The notes beneath the pieces were generated by a model. It did no database searches. It was not told the origin of the DNA and saw nothing but the letters and a program-made list of their open reading frames with translations. This document shows positions 27,256 to 36,340 of a stretch of DNA of 64,000 bases, piece after piece; position 1 is the stretch's first letter, and every line of letters begins with the position of its first letter. The position numbers and the translations under genes are program-made. The stretch comes from Shewanella sp. MBTL60-112-B2 (lineage in GTDB: Bacteria > Pseudomonadota > Gammaproteobacteria > Enterobacterales > Shewanellaceae): contig NZ_BPFA01000007.1 in assembly GCF_019655055.1 (NCBI RefSeq), forward strand, positions 111,510 to 175,509, given 5' to 3'.

Positions 27256-27365
27256 ACTGCATTAATTTTCATATTTTTATAGTAGTTGTATAAATGGAGC
27301 GACGATTTCCATGGCTAGTAAAGAATGAGAGTCGTCTAATTACTTGGACAGTAAAAGGAATTCAC

Positions 27366-28688
27366 ATGTTTATTAAGGCCTGCCCAACTTTTAAAGTTAG
27401 TATTTTATCGTCTCTTATAATCATTAGCTCTTTAACCGCCTGCAGTGATGATGACGATCCAATCGAGATAGAACCTGAGACACCAGCAATAACTCCCCCA
27501 ACAACATCGACTCCAACACCGAAATCGGGCGTCTTTCTTGATAGTCCTGTAGAAGGGATTGGCTATAAAACAGAAACCCTCTCTGGCGTGACGGATGCCG
27601 AGGGGAAATATAGCTATGCAGAGGGAGAAACGGTTACCTTCTTTATCGGCGACCTTGAATTTCCTGCGACTGAAGCTCAGGGAATCGTGACACCACTAAA
27701 TATCGCCAATACTGAGGATGTCACCAACAGCGCAGTCATCAATATGGCAAGGCTACTGCAAACCTTAGATCAGGACGGCGACCCTAATAACGGCATTACG
27801 ATTACTCAAACTGCGATAGATACTGCCGAGCCCGTCGATTTCAATTTGCCCCCAGCTGAATTTGCAGCAAACGATGCCGTTAAGGCCACCATTGAAAATG
27901 GCGGTCAAAATACAGCAACTTCAGAGCTAATCACCGAAGAAGCCGCGCTGGCTCATCTCGCAGAACAACTCACAGAAAACCAAATCCAGCTTGGTATTGT
28001 CGGTAGCTGGTCAATTACTAATAGTGAAACGGACTTATTAAGTATTACCTTCTTTAATAATGGTACCTATGTGTTATTCGAAGTAGAGGACGCTGGCTCA
28101 TTAGTCGATGCCGGAATGGAATGGGGAACCTACGAGCGCGATTATGAGACAAATCGAGTTTATGCTGGCCAAGATTTTGATGAAAATGGTGATATCGGTC
28201 TTAATGATTTTGGCAAAGAAACTGGCGACCCACAGCTATTTGCCGCCATTATTGATGGTCAGCTAAACCTTGAAGTTGATGAAGATGCCGATGGCACTGT
28301 CGATGAAACTCTCATCTTTGAAGCTATCCCGACCTCTGCAGAGCTAGGTCCTTGGTTAATCAGAGATATTGATGGTGAGCCAGATGAAAATGATCTGCTT
28401 ATGTTGGTATTTTATGCCGACGGTACTTACGTCCACGCCGAAGTCGACTATAGCGATCAAGATGAAGATTCTGGAATGGAGTGGGGGAGTTACAGTGTTA
28501 ACTCTGACACCAATAAGCTGACTATCGAGATCACTTTTGATGCTAACGGCGATACAGGCTTAACTGATTTTACACAGGATCCCAGCCTTGGGTTGTTCTT
28601 AAGCGTCACAGACGATGTACTCACTTTGAGTGTTGATGAAGATGCTGACAATGAAGTGGATGAAATAATGAGTTTTACAAGGCCTTAG
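27366..28688 (+). CDS. Acidic lipoprotein with two tandem repeats and calcium-site-like motifs
   Basis: 440 residues from ATG 27366, which follows AAAAGGA; the frame opens earlier at 27294 without a signal peptide. Lipobox SLTAC gives Cys26, followed by an Asp run and a Pro/Thr linker. Residues about 60-210 may form an adhesin-like domain. The C-terminal half holds two related units of about 105 residues, each with W-S/L-I, F-x-N/A-D-G-T-Y, GMEWG-S/T-Y and a DEDAD ending. Repeated D-x-D/N-G-D motifs suggest calcium binding (inference). Function unknown. Confidence 0.75.
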   Translation: MFIKACPTFKVSILSSLIIISSLTACSDDDDPIEIEPETPAITPPTTSTPTPKSGVFLDSPVEGIGYKTETLSGVTDAEGKYSYAEGETVTFFIGDLEFPATEAQGIVTPLNIANTEDVTNSAVINMARLLQTLDQDGDPNNGITITQTAIDTAEPVDFNLPPAEFAANDAVKATIENGGQNTATSELITEEAALAHLAEQLTENQIQLGIVGSWSITNSETDLLSITFFNNGTYVLFEVEDAGSLVDAGMEWGTYERDYETNRVYAGQDFDENGDIGLNDFGKETGDPQLFAAIIDGQLNLEVDEDADGTVDETLIFEAIPTSAELGPWLIRDIDGEPDENDLLMLVFYADGTYVHAEVDYSDQDEDSGMEWGSYSVNSDTNKLTIEITFDANGDTGLTDFTQDPSLGLFLSVTDDVLTLSVDEDADNEVDEIMSFTRP

Positions 28689-28710
28689 CAGGAGCGCTAC
28701 CTGAGCTCTC

Positions 28711-28743
28711 AAAAGCAAGGCAGAGTTATTCTGCCTTGCTTTT
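28711..28743. terminator. Strong bidirectional terminator
   Basis: AGCAAGGCAGA and TCTGCCTTGCT form an 11-bp stem flanked by A4 on the left and T7 on the right, between the convergent lipoprotein and phytase genes. Fits both strands. Confidence 0.9.
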
Positions 28744-28749
28744 TTTACA

Positions 28750-30603
28750 TTACTGCAAGTTTAAAGTCTGGCTAATTTCGCTCCAAGGTACCCATTTAAA
28801 ATTTTGGTTTTGATCTGGCAATCGATTACGCCCATCTTGTACAACCATCATCCCCTGAGCCCATTTACCACTGCCAACGGCCCTTGACGTCACGTCTAAG
28901 CCATCGGTTTCAGCGCTACCATCGAACCCTGCCGCAGCATTAACGCCAATGCGCAAACGACCGACATACTCATAAGGAGCCTGGCTTTGGTACAGCAAAT
29001 AGCTGTCGTTACCTTGGCTAGAAACAACTAAGTAATCATCATCGTCGGTTTGATATAAGGCAACGCCCTCAATATCTGCCACCAATGTCCCGCCTTCTTG
29101 AATAATCATTTCACCGTTAATTTGCGGATGGCTGATAGAGGTATCGGTAGTGAGATCAAATAGCCAAATACCGCGATTTTCTTCACCAAGAAATAACCGC
29201 TGCTGCTTGTCGTCGGCCACACAACCTTCTGGCTGACTCGGCACTGTGAGGCGGCGAACTTCGGTTGCCGTTAATTGATTGCCTTGCCAGCGAAGTGCCA
29301 TTTGACTGACTTCTCCAGCCTTATTATTAACAAAGGCATACAGCTCATCAGCTTGTGGTTGATATAAACATAGGCCGTATATATCGGTTAACGGCGTAGC
29401 CTGCTCCGCTAGTTGAGTGAGCACGCCCTCGGCATTTAACTCAAACAAACTCAAGCTATTACGGTCTCGATTGCTTGCCACTGCAATATCTCTAAGCTTG
29501 CCACCTAAATTAACGCCTTGGCGAATATCGACATTATTTACTCGGCCCACACCCAAGGCTTGCACTTGCTCGCCCTGCATATTAAAGCTCAATAACCCCC
29601 AGCGCTTATTAGTACCAAGCACCCGGCTTTTTTCTGGTGCTGTAGGATGGATCCAAATAGCCGGATCATCCATGGTATCGCCCGCTCTATCAGAGATGGC
29701 ACTTTCAACTGCTGTTGGTATTTCTTTAATAATGTCTTTACTTGGCGCCCCCACTTGATGTGAGCCTTGTAACTGCGCTTGATCAAACAGGCCTAGGTAA
29801 AAGTGGCCGTCCTCATCTGAATATGCCTTTGCTTGATCATCTGCGATATACAGACTCTCTAAGGCTAAGTTTTGAGTAAAGGGCGAGTTTACAACTTGGC
29901 CTTGGCTATTATAGATCAGGCCTGACTCATCAAGCATCACAGGTTGGTCTGCAACCATTGCCAATCCTGTGAGTGAGTTGTCGGGCAAGCTGACAACTAA
30001 TGCAGATTCATCAGGGCTATGAGGCGCTGCGGCATAGCGCCATAAGCCTTGGCCGTTGTCGATAACATAGAGCTGCTCATTAGTGTCAACGCGGCATTTT
30101 AGCGCCCCCATTACTACTGACATAGTACGAACCAACTGCGGTTGCCACTGCTCATTACTGGTTATTAACCATTGCTCTGCACGGCCAGCTTCGTCTCCTA
30201 TCCAAGCATAGAGATTGCCATCTGCAACACGCGGCTGTAAGCAAAGCCATTCAACTTGAAAGCTGCGCTTTGGTAACAGCGGCAATCGCTGCATATTATT
30301 GATATCAAGCTTAATACCTTGTACTTGGTCGACCTGAGTATCGTAAGTTAAGGCGATATTATTATGCACAGCTAAATATTCAAATTGCCCTGGTACCGCA
30401 GTTTTAAGCGCTGTTTTATCGGCAAGTAATAGCCCTTGTTGCTCGCTGGCGTATAACCAGTGGCCTTGCCATTTTGCCACTTCACTGCCACCAGCAGGGC
30501 TAGGCTTTATAACTTCAGCAGTTTGGGCTTGGGCAGTAATTAGCGCCGAACTTAACAGGGTTAATCCTAGTGCCGATTGAGTTAGAACATGTTTAAAAGT
30601 CAT
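28750..30603 (-). CDS. Two-lobed beta-propeller 3-phytase
   Basis: 617 residues with a signal peptide ending near ITAQA. The C-terminal lobe (about 300-617) is a complete beta-propeller phytase: DDPAIWIHP near residue 312, NKRWGLLSFNMQG, YGLCLYQ, QPEGCVADD, DIEGVALY and the end region SAETDGLD. The N-terminal lobe (about 30-295) has propeller-like strands but lacks these calcium and phosphate ligands. Such double-lobed phytases with a degenerate first lobe are known. It releases phosphate from phytate outside the cytoplasm. It lies 11 nt after the TonB receptor gene. Confidence 0.9.
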   Translation of the reverse strand: MTFKHVLTQSALGLTLLSSALITAQAQTAEVIKPSPAGGSEVAKWQGHWLYASEQQGLLLADKTALKTAVPGQFEYLAVHNNIALTYDTQVDQVQGIKLDINNMQRLPLLPKRSFQVEWLCLQPRVADGNLYAWIGDEAGRAEQWLITSNEQWQPQLVRTMSVVMGALKCRVDTNEQLYVIDNGQGLWRYAAAPHSPDESALVVSLPDNSLTGLAMVADQPVMLDESGLIYNSQGQVVNSPFTQNLALESLYIADDQAKAYSDEDGHFYLGLFDQAQLQGSHQVGAPSKDIIKEIPTAVESAISDRAGDTMDDPAIWIHPTAPEKSRVLGTNKRWGLLSFNMQGEQVQALGVGRVNNVDIRQGVNLGGKLRDIAVASNRDRNSLSLFELNAEGVLTQLAEQATPLTDIYGLCLYQPQADELYAFVNNKAGEVSQMALRWQGNQLTATEVRRLTVPSQPEGCVADDKQQRLFLGEENRGIWLFDLTTDTSISHPQINGEMIIQEGGTLVADIEGVALYQTDDDDYLVVSSQGNDSYLLYQSQAPYEYVGRLRIGVNAAAGFDGSAETDGLDVTSRAVGSGKWAQGMMVVQDGRNRLPDQNQNFKWVPWSEISQTLNLQ

Positions 30604-30614
30604 TAGCGGGGTCC

Positions 30615-33353
30615 TTAAAAGTTAATGTACTGGATACCCAGCTGGAAAGTGCGACCGTATTCTTCATACTGCGCGTTGTAACGGTTTTGCCCGGTATAGG
30701 CATAGAAAGGCTCATCGCTGAGGTTTATTGCTTTGAAATACACAGTAAAGTCTTCAGTGATAAAGCCTTTAGCAACAAAGTCATACTGGGTGTGTGCATC
30801 TTGATAGATATCAAACGCGGCATCATCAAGCTCGGCAACTTCTAGCAAATATTCAGACTTATAAGAGGCTGAGAATCGAAAGCTGACATAGGGGTTTTCA
30901 TATCCAAATGAAGCATTAGCTGAGACTTCTGATTGACTTGGCAGCGGAATGTCGCGAGTTTTAGTGCCATCGTCTTGCCAGTCAATTTCGGCCGTTGAAT
31001 CACTTAACGTTAAATTGGTGGTGAAAATCAGTCCACGCCAGCCCTCGGGCATAAAGCCAAACTCTTGCACATAAGCCAGCTCCATCCCAAGGATGTTGGC
31101 ATCGTCACCATTGACGAAAGTTTCTGCTTTATCAAAGTCTTGGTATTTACCGTAACCACCTAAGTCGGCTTCATAGATAAAGTTGCTAATGTCTTTGTAG
31201 AAACCACTTACAGAGACCACACCTAAGCCCCCCATGTAGTGCTCAAGACTCAGGTCCCAGTTCATTGACTCCAGTGCTTCAAGATCAGGGTTACCGAATG
31301 CCGCCTCAAGCTCGTTATCGTTTTGCTCGATTAGATAGCCCGGTGCTAGTTGGCCAAATGTCGGTCTAACAATGGTGTTGTTCCACGAGGCTCTTACAAC
31401 CGTTTTATCACCCCATTTATAGTTAAGGTGCAAACCCGGCAACCAGTGTTGGTAGTCTCTGTCGTAAGTCGTGGCAAAGAAATCATCTTGGCTTTCATCA
31501 AAGCCGGTACCTTTGGAATACATGCCGGTGTGCTCAAAACGCACACCAGCCAAAATGCGGAGGTTATCGATATCGATGTGACCCATTACATAGGCCGCGG
31601 CAATATCTTCATCGATATCAAAGTCGTTAATTTGTGACTCAATATTATCAATGGCAGCATCGCTATCTAAGCCATGAACTAGGTCCCATACAGCATCAGC
31701 ATTAATTGATGGCCCAAAGCGACCTAGATTGTAATCAGGCTCACTACCTGCAAACGCCACCATACTCAGTTGCTGCTCAGTAAAGCCTAGCTCATCAAAA
31801 TCTTTGTATATCCATACATCTTCGCGGTTAGTTTTTTCACGGCCACTGTATTTAGCGCCAAACTTAACCTCTAATGGGCGTTCGGCAAGTAACAAGGTTT
31901 TGCTCGCATCAAATTTAGCAGCCACCATGCTATCGACCGTACTTGAATCGGCTATTTCAATCTTGGCCAGTTGGTATTCGTCAGCACTATAAAAGGCCTC
32001 ACTGGCATTAATCATTGGCACTTGAGAATCTTGATAGCCCACCTCATCAAAGCCCGCTTCAAAGTCAGCTTTACCGATATACATTGGCTTATCCGCTTGA
32101 GCACGACTCCAGCTAGCTTGGTAGTTCAGGGTCCACTGTTCTAAACGAGACTCACCACCAAACACTAGCGACACTATCGACTGGTCCTCTTCTCGAGACT
32201 TTAATGAACGAGTCGCCTCTGCTGGGCCCAGTACATCAGGTAACGTGGCTTCGTCCCATTTAATCTCATTAGAGTTACGGGTTTCTGTGTCAACAAAGCT
32301 GCTATAGAGGGTGCGTAAATAGAGGTCATTATTATCGTTGGGACGAAAATCGAAGTTTGCGCCAATCCCGACGCGCTCGCGGTTAATGTCGTAATCTCTT
32401 TGCTCAACTTCTTCTAAACGTGCCGGCTCATCAAAACTCCACTTGCCGCCCGTTTCCACATTGTCTGAGCCAAAACCCCTGTCGTACCAACTTGCCGCAA
32501 TAGCCACACCGAATTTGTCTTGGTAAATATCGCTAAAGCTAGCTGCTAGCTTAGGGTTGGTACTTTCGGTCATAGCATCATAACTGCCCTCAGCACTGAC
32601 ATTAACGTACCTTTCATCACGGTCAAATGCCGATAAGCTTTTCACTTCAATCGCGCCACCAAGCGAGTCGGCATCCATATCTGGGGTTAAGGTCTTAGTC
32701 ACCTCCACCGATTGAAGTAAATCTGCTGGCACAACATCTAAGGCAACCGCGCGGCGGTCACTATCTGGTGATGGTAAACGCGTGCCGTTCATCGACACTG
32801 AGTTATAGTCTGGCGCCATACCACGCACACGCACAAAGCGGCCTTCACCTTGGTCACGCTCAATCGACACCCCAGGAACTCGCTGCAAGGCTTCACTGAT
32901 ATTCGTGTCAGGGAAGTTCCCCAACGCATCGGCGCTTAACACGCTGACCAAGTTGTCAGCAGCGCGCTGTCGGTTTAATGACTTACTTAATGCGCCACGC
33001 TGACCTATGACCTGAATATGTTCAACACCATCTCCACTTAGCTCTATATCCGTTTGTGTGAGGCTAATTTCTCCCACCTGGATCTGCTCTCGATATGTTT
33101 CGCCACCTAGATATTGTGCAATTAGGGTATAACTGCCTTCTGGTACTTCTTGAAAGAAAAAGCGGCCATCTCGGTTCGACTCTTGTTTCAGATTCAGTTC
33201 TTCAATGCTGATCATCGCTCCCTCTAACGGGATCTGCGTGGTGATATCTTTAATTGAGCCTTCGACTCGGCCAGCCCACGAAGTGTTAGGTATACATAAG
33301 CTAGAGGCGAACAGTGCAAGATAAAGCGGTGAAAGCGAGCCAGGCTGCTTCAT
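30615..33353 (-). CDS. TonB-dependent receptor, probably for phytate or its products
   Basis: 912 residues. Signal peptide, then a carboxypeptidase-regulatory-like beta domain (about 28-105), plug domain (about 115-240, with NISEALQRVPGVSIERDQGEG) and 22-strand barrel ending LGIQYINF. The N-terminal beta domain and plug type match the receptors linked with beta-propeller phytases in Shewanella and related marine bacteria. AGGAA precedes the ATG. First gene of the receptor-phytase operon, with a candidate Pho box 50-75 nt upstream. Confidence 0.9.
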   Translation of the reverse strand: MKQPGSLSPLYLALFASSLCIPNTSWAGRVEGSIKDITTQIPLEGAMISIEELNLKQESNRDGRFFFQEVPEGSYTLIAQYLGGETYREQIQVGEISLTQTDIELSGDGVEHIQVIGQRGALSKSLNRQRAADNLVSVLSADALGNFPDTNISEALQRVPGVSIERDQGEGRFVRVRGMAPDYNSVSMNGTRLPSPDSDRRAVALDVVPADLLQSVEVTKTLTPDMDADSLGGAIEVKSLSAFDRDERYVNVSAEGSYDAMTESTNPKLAASFSDIYQDKFGVAIAASWYDRGFGSDNVETGGKWSFDEPARLEEVEQRDYDINRERVGIGANFDFRPNDNNDLYLRTLYSSFVDTETRNSNEIKWDEATLPDVLGPAEATRSLKSREEDQSIVSLVFGGESRLEQWTLNYQASWSRAQADKPMYIGKADFEAGFDEVGYQDSQVPMINASEAFYSADEYQLAKIEIADSSTVDSMVAAKFDASKTLLLAERPLEVKFGAKYSGREKTNREDVWIYKDFDELGFTEQQLSMVAFAGSEPDYNLGRFGPSINADAVWDLVHGLDSDAAIDNIESQINDFDIDEDIAAAYVMGHIDIDNLRILAGVRFEHTGMYSKGTGFDESQDDFFATTYDRDYQHWLPGLHLNYKWGDKTVVRASWNNTIVRPTFGQLAPGYLIEQNDNELEAAFGNPDLEALESMNWDLSLEHYMGGLGVVSVSGFYKDISNFIYEADLGGYGKYQDFDKAETFVNGDDANILGMELAYVQEFGFMPEGWRGLIFTTNLTLSDSTAEIDWQDDGTKTRDIPLPSQSEVSANASFGYENPYVSFRFSASYKSEYLLEVAELDDAAFDIYQDAHTQYDFVAKGFITEDFTVYFKAINLSDEPFYAYTGQNRYNAQYEEYGRTFQLGIQYINF

Positions 33354-33404
33354 GGTTGTAGTTCCTATTCTGCTAAAGGTGATTTGCAGGCAAAACTAGA
33401 ATAG

Positions 33405-33426
33405 ATAGATGACATTTACATGACGC
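33405..33426 (-). promoter_or_regulatory. Candidate Pho box upstream of the receptor-phytase operon
   Basis: The minus strand reads GCGTCATGTAAATGTCAT (33426-33409): two GTCAT direct repeats 11 bp apart with an A-rich middle, as in the PhoB consensus CTGTCATAAAACTGTCAT. It is followed by a possible -10 TATTCT at 33403-33398 and lies about 55-75 nt before the receptor ATG. Function in phosphate scavenging makes PhoB control plausible. Confidence 0.6.
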
Positions 33427-33773
33427 AAAAAGTTAACCACACATAAAATCAATGACTTAAGAGTCTTTATTTCTATTGGTGAGCTAAATTACCTGCCAAG
33501 GCTTACTCATTTCCCCTCAATAAAACACTCGTGGAACCTCCCATTGAAACCAAGTTAAACACTTGTTTTTGCTAGACAAAGCTAGCTACCACTGTCGTTG
33601 ACCTTTAATCGTTCCGCATATCCTCAAATTTTATTCCAACCAAAGTTGTACATCGGCTGAGCTAATTTGCCTGCACAGGTATCATCAATTCGTCATCAAA
33701 ACCACGTAGCGTGTTCATCCTATTGCAACAATACAGATTTTTAACCGCAATAGGCGGTACCAAGGAGAGCACT
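33427..33773. other. Upstream region of the GGDEF gene
   Basis: About 350 nt between divergent genes. The GGDEF frame continues upstream to 33711 without a ribosome site. Apart from the Pho box at its edge, nothing recognised. Confidence 0.45.
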
Positions 33774-34661
33774 ATGGGTAGGGTTAATATCTATCGCGCG
33801 GCATTAGCGCTAACAATCACCTTTAGCCTATTGTTGAGCGTTTGTTTGATGCAAGCACAGCTAAAACCCCAAGCCAGTATTGATATTTTTGATATCGCTA
33901 CTGAGGGTTCACTATTAATACTTGGCTTGAGTTGGCTCATTATGGTGCTGCAAGCTCGCCCTGATGGTCATGTCACTCGGCTACTTATTATTGGCCTCAT
34001 TGGCTATAGCCTAGGCTGCTATATGGATTTGTTAGATGAGTTTTTTATCAATAACAGCTTACCGGGTTGGTTTAGCTGGGTTGAAAAGCTCCCCACTCCA
34101 ATAGGGTTACTCACCTTAACTCTTGGGCTATGGCTTTGGCGTGAAGAGCAAAAAACAGTTAATGAACAACTACGTACTCGAGAGCAGTTTTTTCGCCAGC
34201 ACCAATTAGTTGATCGAGTGACAAAAATATATGATTCCCGAGCTATCAGGCATCAGTTAAGCCTGCATATAAAGCGCAACAATAACCTAGGTTTGCTCAT
34301 GTTAGATATCGACAATTTTGCCGATATCAACCAACAACAAGGCTTTAAAGAGGGCGATATATTGCTGACGAATATCGCTCAGCTGCTTGCGACTCAGCTA
34401 CGCTCGCAAGATCTGGTTTGCCGTTACGCTGGCGATAGTTTTATTGTGTTACTGCCCCAGGCCTCAGAGGCATTTAGCTATTCAATGGCCACAGAACTCC
34501 AGCAAGCAATCAAAGCGTTAAACTGCCAGGCCAGTTGCGCCGTTATTCAGTACCAAAGCAATCAATCTAGCCCAAAAATGGATGCAAACCAGCTCATCGA
34601 GCTCCTCAACACTGAAATGGAAAAAGTGAAGCTAGCTAGAACTATGGTTAAGGTTAGCTAA
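33774..34661 (+). CDS. Membrane-bound degenerate GGDEF protein
   Basis: 295 residues from ATG 33774, which follows AAGGAG; upstream frame discarded. About four membrane helices in residues 1-125 and a GGDEF domain after 150. The active-site motif reads AGDSF instead of GGDEF, losing the usual glutamate, while RSQD exactly five residues before it keeps the form of the inhibitory c-di-GMP-binding I-site (RxxD). It may be a c-di-GMP sensor rather than a cyclase. It is joined end to end with the AraC-type gene and lies next to the adhesin operon. Confidence 0.82.
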   Translation: MGRVNIYRAALALTITFSLLLSVCLMQAQLKPQASIDIFDIATEGSLLILGLSWLIMVLQARPDGHVTRLLIIGLIGYSLGCYMDLLDEFFINNSLPGWFSWVEKLPTPIGLLTLTLGLWLWREEQKTVNEQLRTREQFFRQHQLVDRVTKIYDSRAIRHQLSLHIKRNNNLGLLMLDIDNFADINQQQGFKEGDILLTNIAQLLATQLRSQDLVCRYAGDSFIVLLPQASEAFSYSMATELQQAIKALNCQASCAVIQYQSNQSSPKMDANQLIELLNTEMEKVKLARTMVKVS

Positions 34662-35690
34662 GTGCAACAGGTCGCTTACGCTCAAGATAAATGTATCGAC
34701 AGCTCATTACTCGTCGCGAGTCTGATAACGCTTTTTGAATACAGACATTTAAGCATCCATCAGCTACTAACCGGCACAGGTATTTTCGAGCAAGATATTC
34801 GCACGCTAAACCACAAAATCAACCCAATACAACTGAGTCAGTTAATCGATAATGCGCTAGATTTATGGCCCGGTGACGATCTTGCGTTTTTACTCGGGCA
34901 GCAATGGTTACCCAGCCAAAGTGGTAACCTTACCAATGGTTTGTTATGCAGCAGTAACCTAAATCAATTGCTAAGTTTTTGGCAGCAATATCATTGGCAG
35001 ACACAACCTTGGTTACAAGGCTTCCGCTGGCAAACAACAAAACAACAGCACCTTATTTTACAATTAGATATTGGTGCCTCTCGTCAGCAGCAATTCTTTA
35101 TAGAGCTCAGCCTCTCTAGTTTGGTTTCCACCTACAAACGCTTATCTGGTCAGCCTTGGCAAGGGCATTTCAGCCTGCCTTTTTCACAACCAAAACATAT
35201 TGATCAGTACCATAAATATTTGGGAGAAAAACTCAGCTTTGCTCAACCGATATGTGTCGTGAGCTATGACTTATCGGTCGATAACCAACCTTTCAACATG
35301 GCCGATCAACAAGGCTTTAAATTAGCAGAGTTAAAAGCTGAGCAGCAGCAAAAGCAAGCGCAGTACAGCTGCGGCTTACCGGGAATGATTAGCCATTTAC
35401 TGACTAGAGAGCAGTCTAAAAGCTACACTTTGCCTGACATCGCCGCCAAGCTTGCGTTAAGCCCTGCCACCCTAAAACGCCGCTTAAAGCCTTTCAACAT
35501 TAGCTTTCAACAGCTTCAAGATCAGGCTAATTTACATAATGCTATTTATCTATTGGCGATTAGCGGCGAGAGTAATCTAGAGGTGGCACAACAACTTAAG
35601 TTTGCCGATAGCAATAACTTTAGGCGTTCTTTTAAGCGTTGGACTGGACAACTTCCAAGTCAATTTAGATATTGGCTAAGCCAAACATAA
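34662..35690 (+). CDS. AraC-family transcriptional regulator
   Basis: 342 residues starting with GTG immediately after the TAA of the GGDEF gene. The N-terminal about 190 residues match the arabinose-binding-like domain of the OruR/ArgR-type AraC subgroup. The C-terminal 100 residues are the DNA-binding domain (KLALSPATLKRRL and FADSNNFRRSFKRWTGQLPSQFR). Its stop lies 52 nt from the convergent adhesin operon, which it may regulate (inference from position only). Confidence 0.87.
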   Translation: MQQVAYAQDKCIDSSLLVASLITLFEYRHLSIHQLLTGTGIFEQDIRTLNHKINPIQLSQLIDNALDLWPGDDLAFLLGQQWLPSQSGNLTNGLLCSSNLNQLLSFWQQYHWQTQPWLQGFRWQTTKQQHLILQLDIGASRQQQFFIELSLSSLVSTYKRLSGQPWQGHFSLPFSQPKHIDQYHKYLGEKLSFAQPICVVSYDLSVDNQPFNMADQQGFKLAELKAEQQQKQAQYSCGLPGMISHLLTREQSKSYTLPDIAAKLALSPATLKRRLKPFNISFQQLQDQANLHNAIYLLAISGESNLEVAQQLKFADSNNFRRSFKRWTGQLPSQFRYWLSQT

Positions 35691-35705
35691 CCCGACAAAA
35701 TTAAG

Positions 35706-35731
35706 CGGCGATTTACCTTCATAAATCGCCG
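35706..35731. terminator. Hairpin between convergent operons
   Basis: CGGCGATTTA (35706-35715) pairs perfectly with TAAATCGCCG (35722-35731) across CCTTCA. It lies between the AraC-type gene and the end of the adhesin operon. A terminator role is likely though the T-tract is weak. Confidence 0.65.
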
Positions 35732-35742
35732 ACAAACACAGG

Positions 35743-36339
35743 CTAATTAACTTTGGCTCGCTCAGAGGTATAGATATTCCACATCATCTCTGTGCCTGAC
35801 TCTTCCCAGGTGGCTATGGCTACGAGGCGATGTTCACGACCTGAAACCGATTCTGGAATATGATTTTGTTTAAAATAGACTTCCTCTTTAATCGCACTAG
35901 CAGGAAAGCCCTGCTCTACAGCAAGCTGGGTGATGTAATCCACTCGGCGCTTAGCTAAAGCGTGGTTATAGTCTTCACTTCCTTCGACGCTGGTATCCCC
36001 CACGAGGTACAACGACGGAGACTGTTTCTGCGCTAACCTAGCAATAATATCTCGCCACTTATCAGCTTGTTCCACTGCGAGAGTATCTTTATCGAAGCCA
36101 AACATGATCACTCGGAAATCTTCTTTCACGGTCACATTGCTACTTGGGCAGCCATCATTATTGATGACCGACCCCTTTACTGTGCCAGCACATTTATCGC
36201 GAGCATTAATCACACCATCAATATCGGTGTCGAGCAGGTCTCGGGTCTGTGGCTCCACTGCAAATGGCTGTGCAGTTTCGGCGCAGCCTTGCAGTAACAG
36301 TAAGCTAATGACTATTAACTGAGTCATAAAGATGCGCAT
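35743..36339 (-). CDS. OmpA-family lipoprotein of the adhesin operon
   Basis: 198 residues from ATG 36339, which follows GGAGGAG and lies one base after the TolC-like stop. Lipobox LLLQGC gives Cys19. A short thrombospondin type 3-like calcium repeat (DTDIDGVINARDKCAG) precedes an OmpA peptidoglycan-binding domain, with NHALAKRRVDYI as its conserved helix. It is the last gene of the operon, as in known Shewanella large-adhesin operons, and probably anchors the export channel or the adhesin at the cell wall. Confidence 0.87.
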   Translation of the reverse strand: MRIFMTQLIVISLLLLQGCAETAQPFAVEPQTRDLLDTDIDGVINARDKCAGTVKGSVINNDGCPSSNVTVKEDFRVIMFGFDKDTLAVEQADKWRDIIARLAQKQSPSLYLVGDTSVEGSEDYNHALAKRRVDYITQLAVEQGFPASAIKEEVYFKQNHIPESVSGREHRLVAIATWEESGTEMMWNIYTSERAKVN

Positions 36340-36340
36340 A

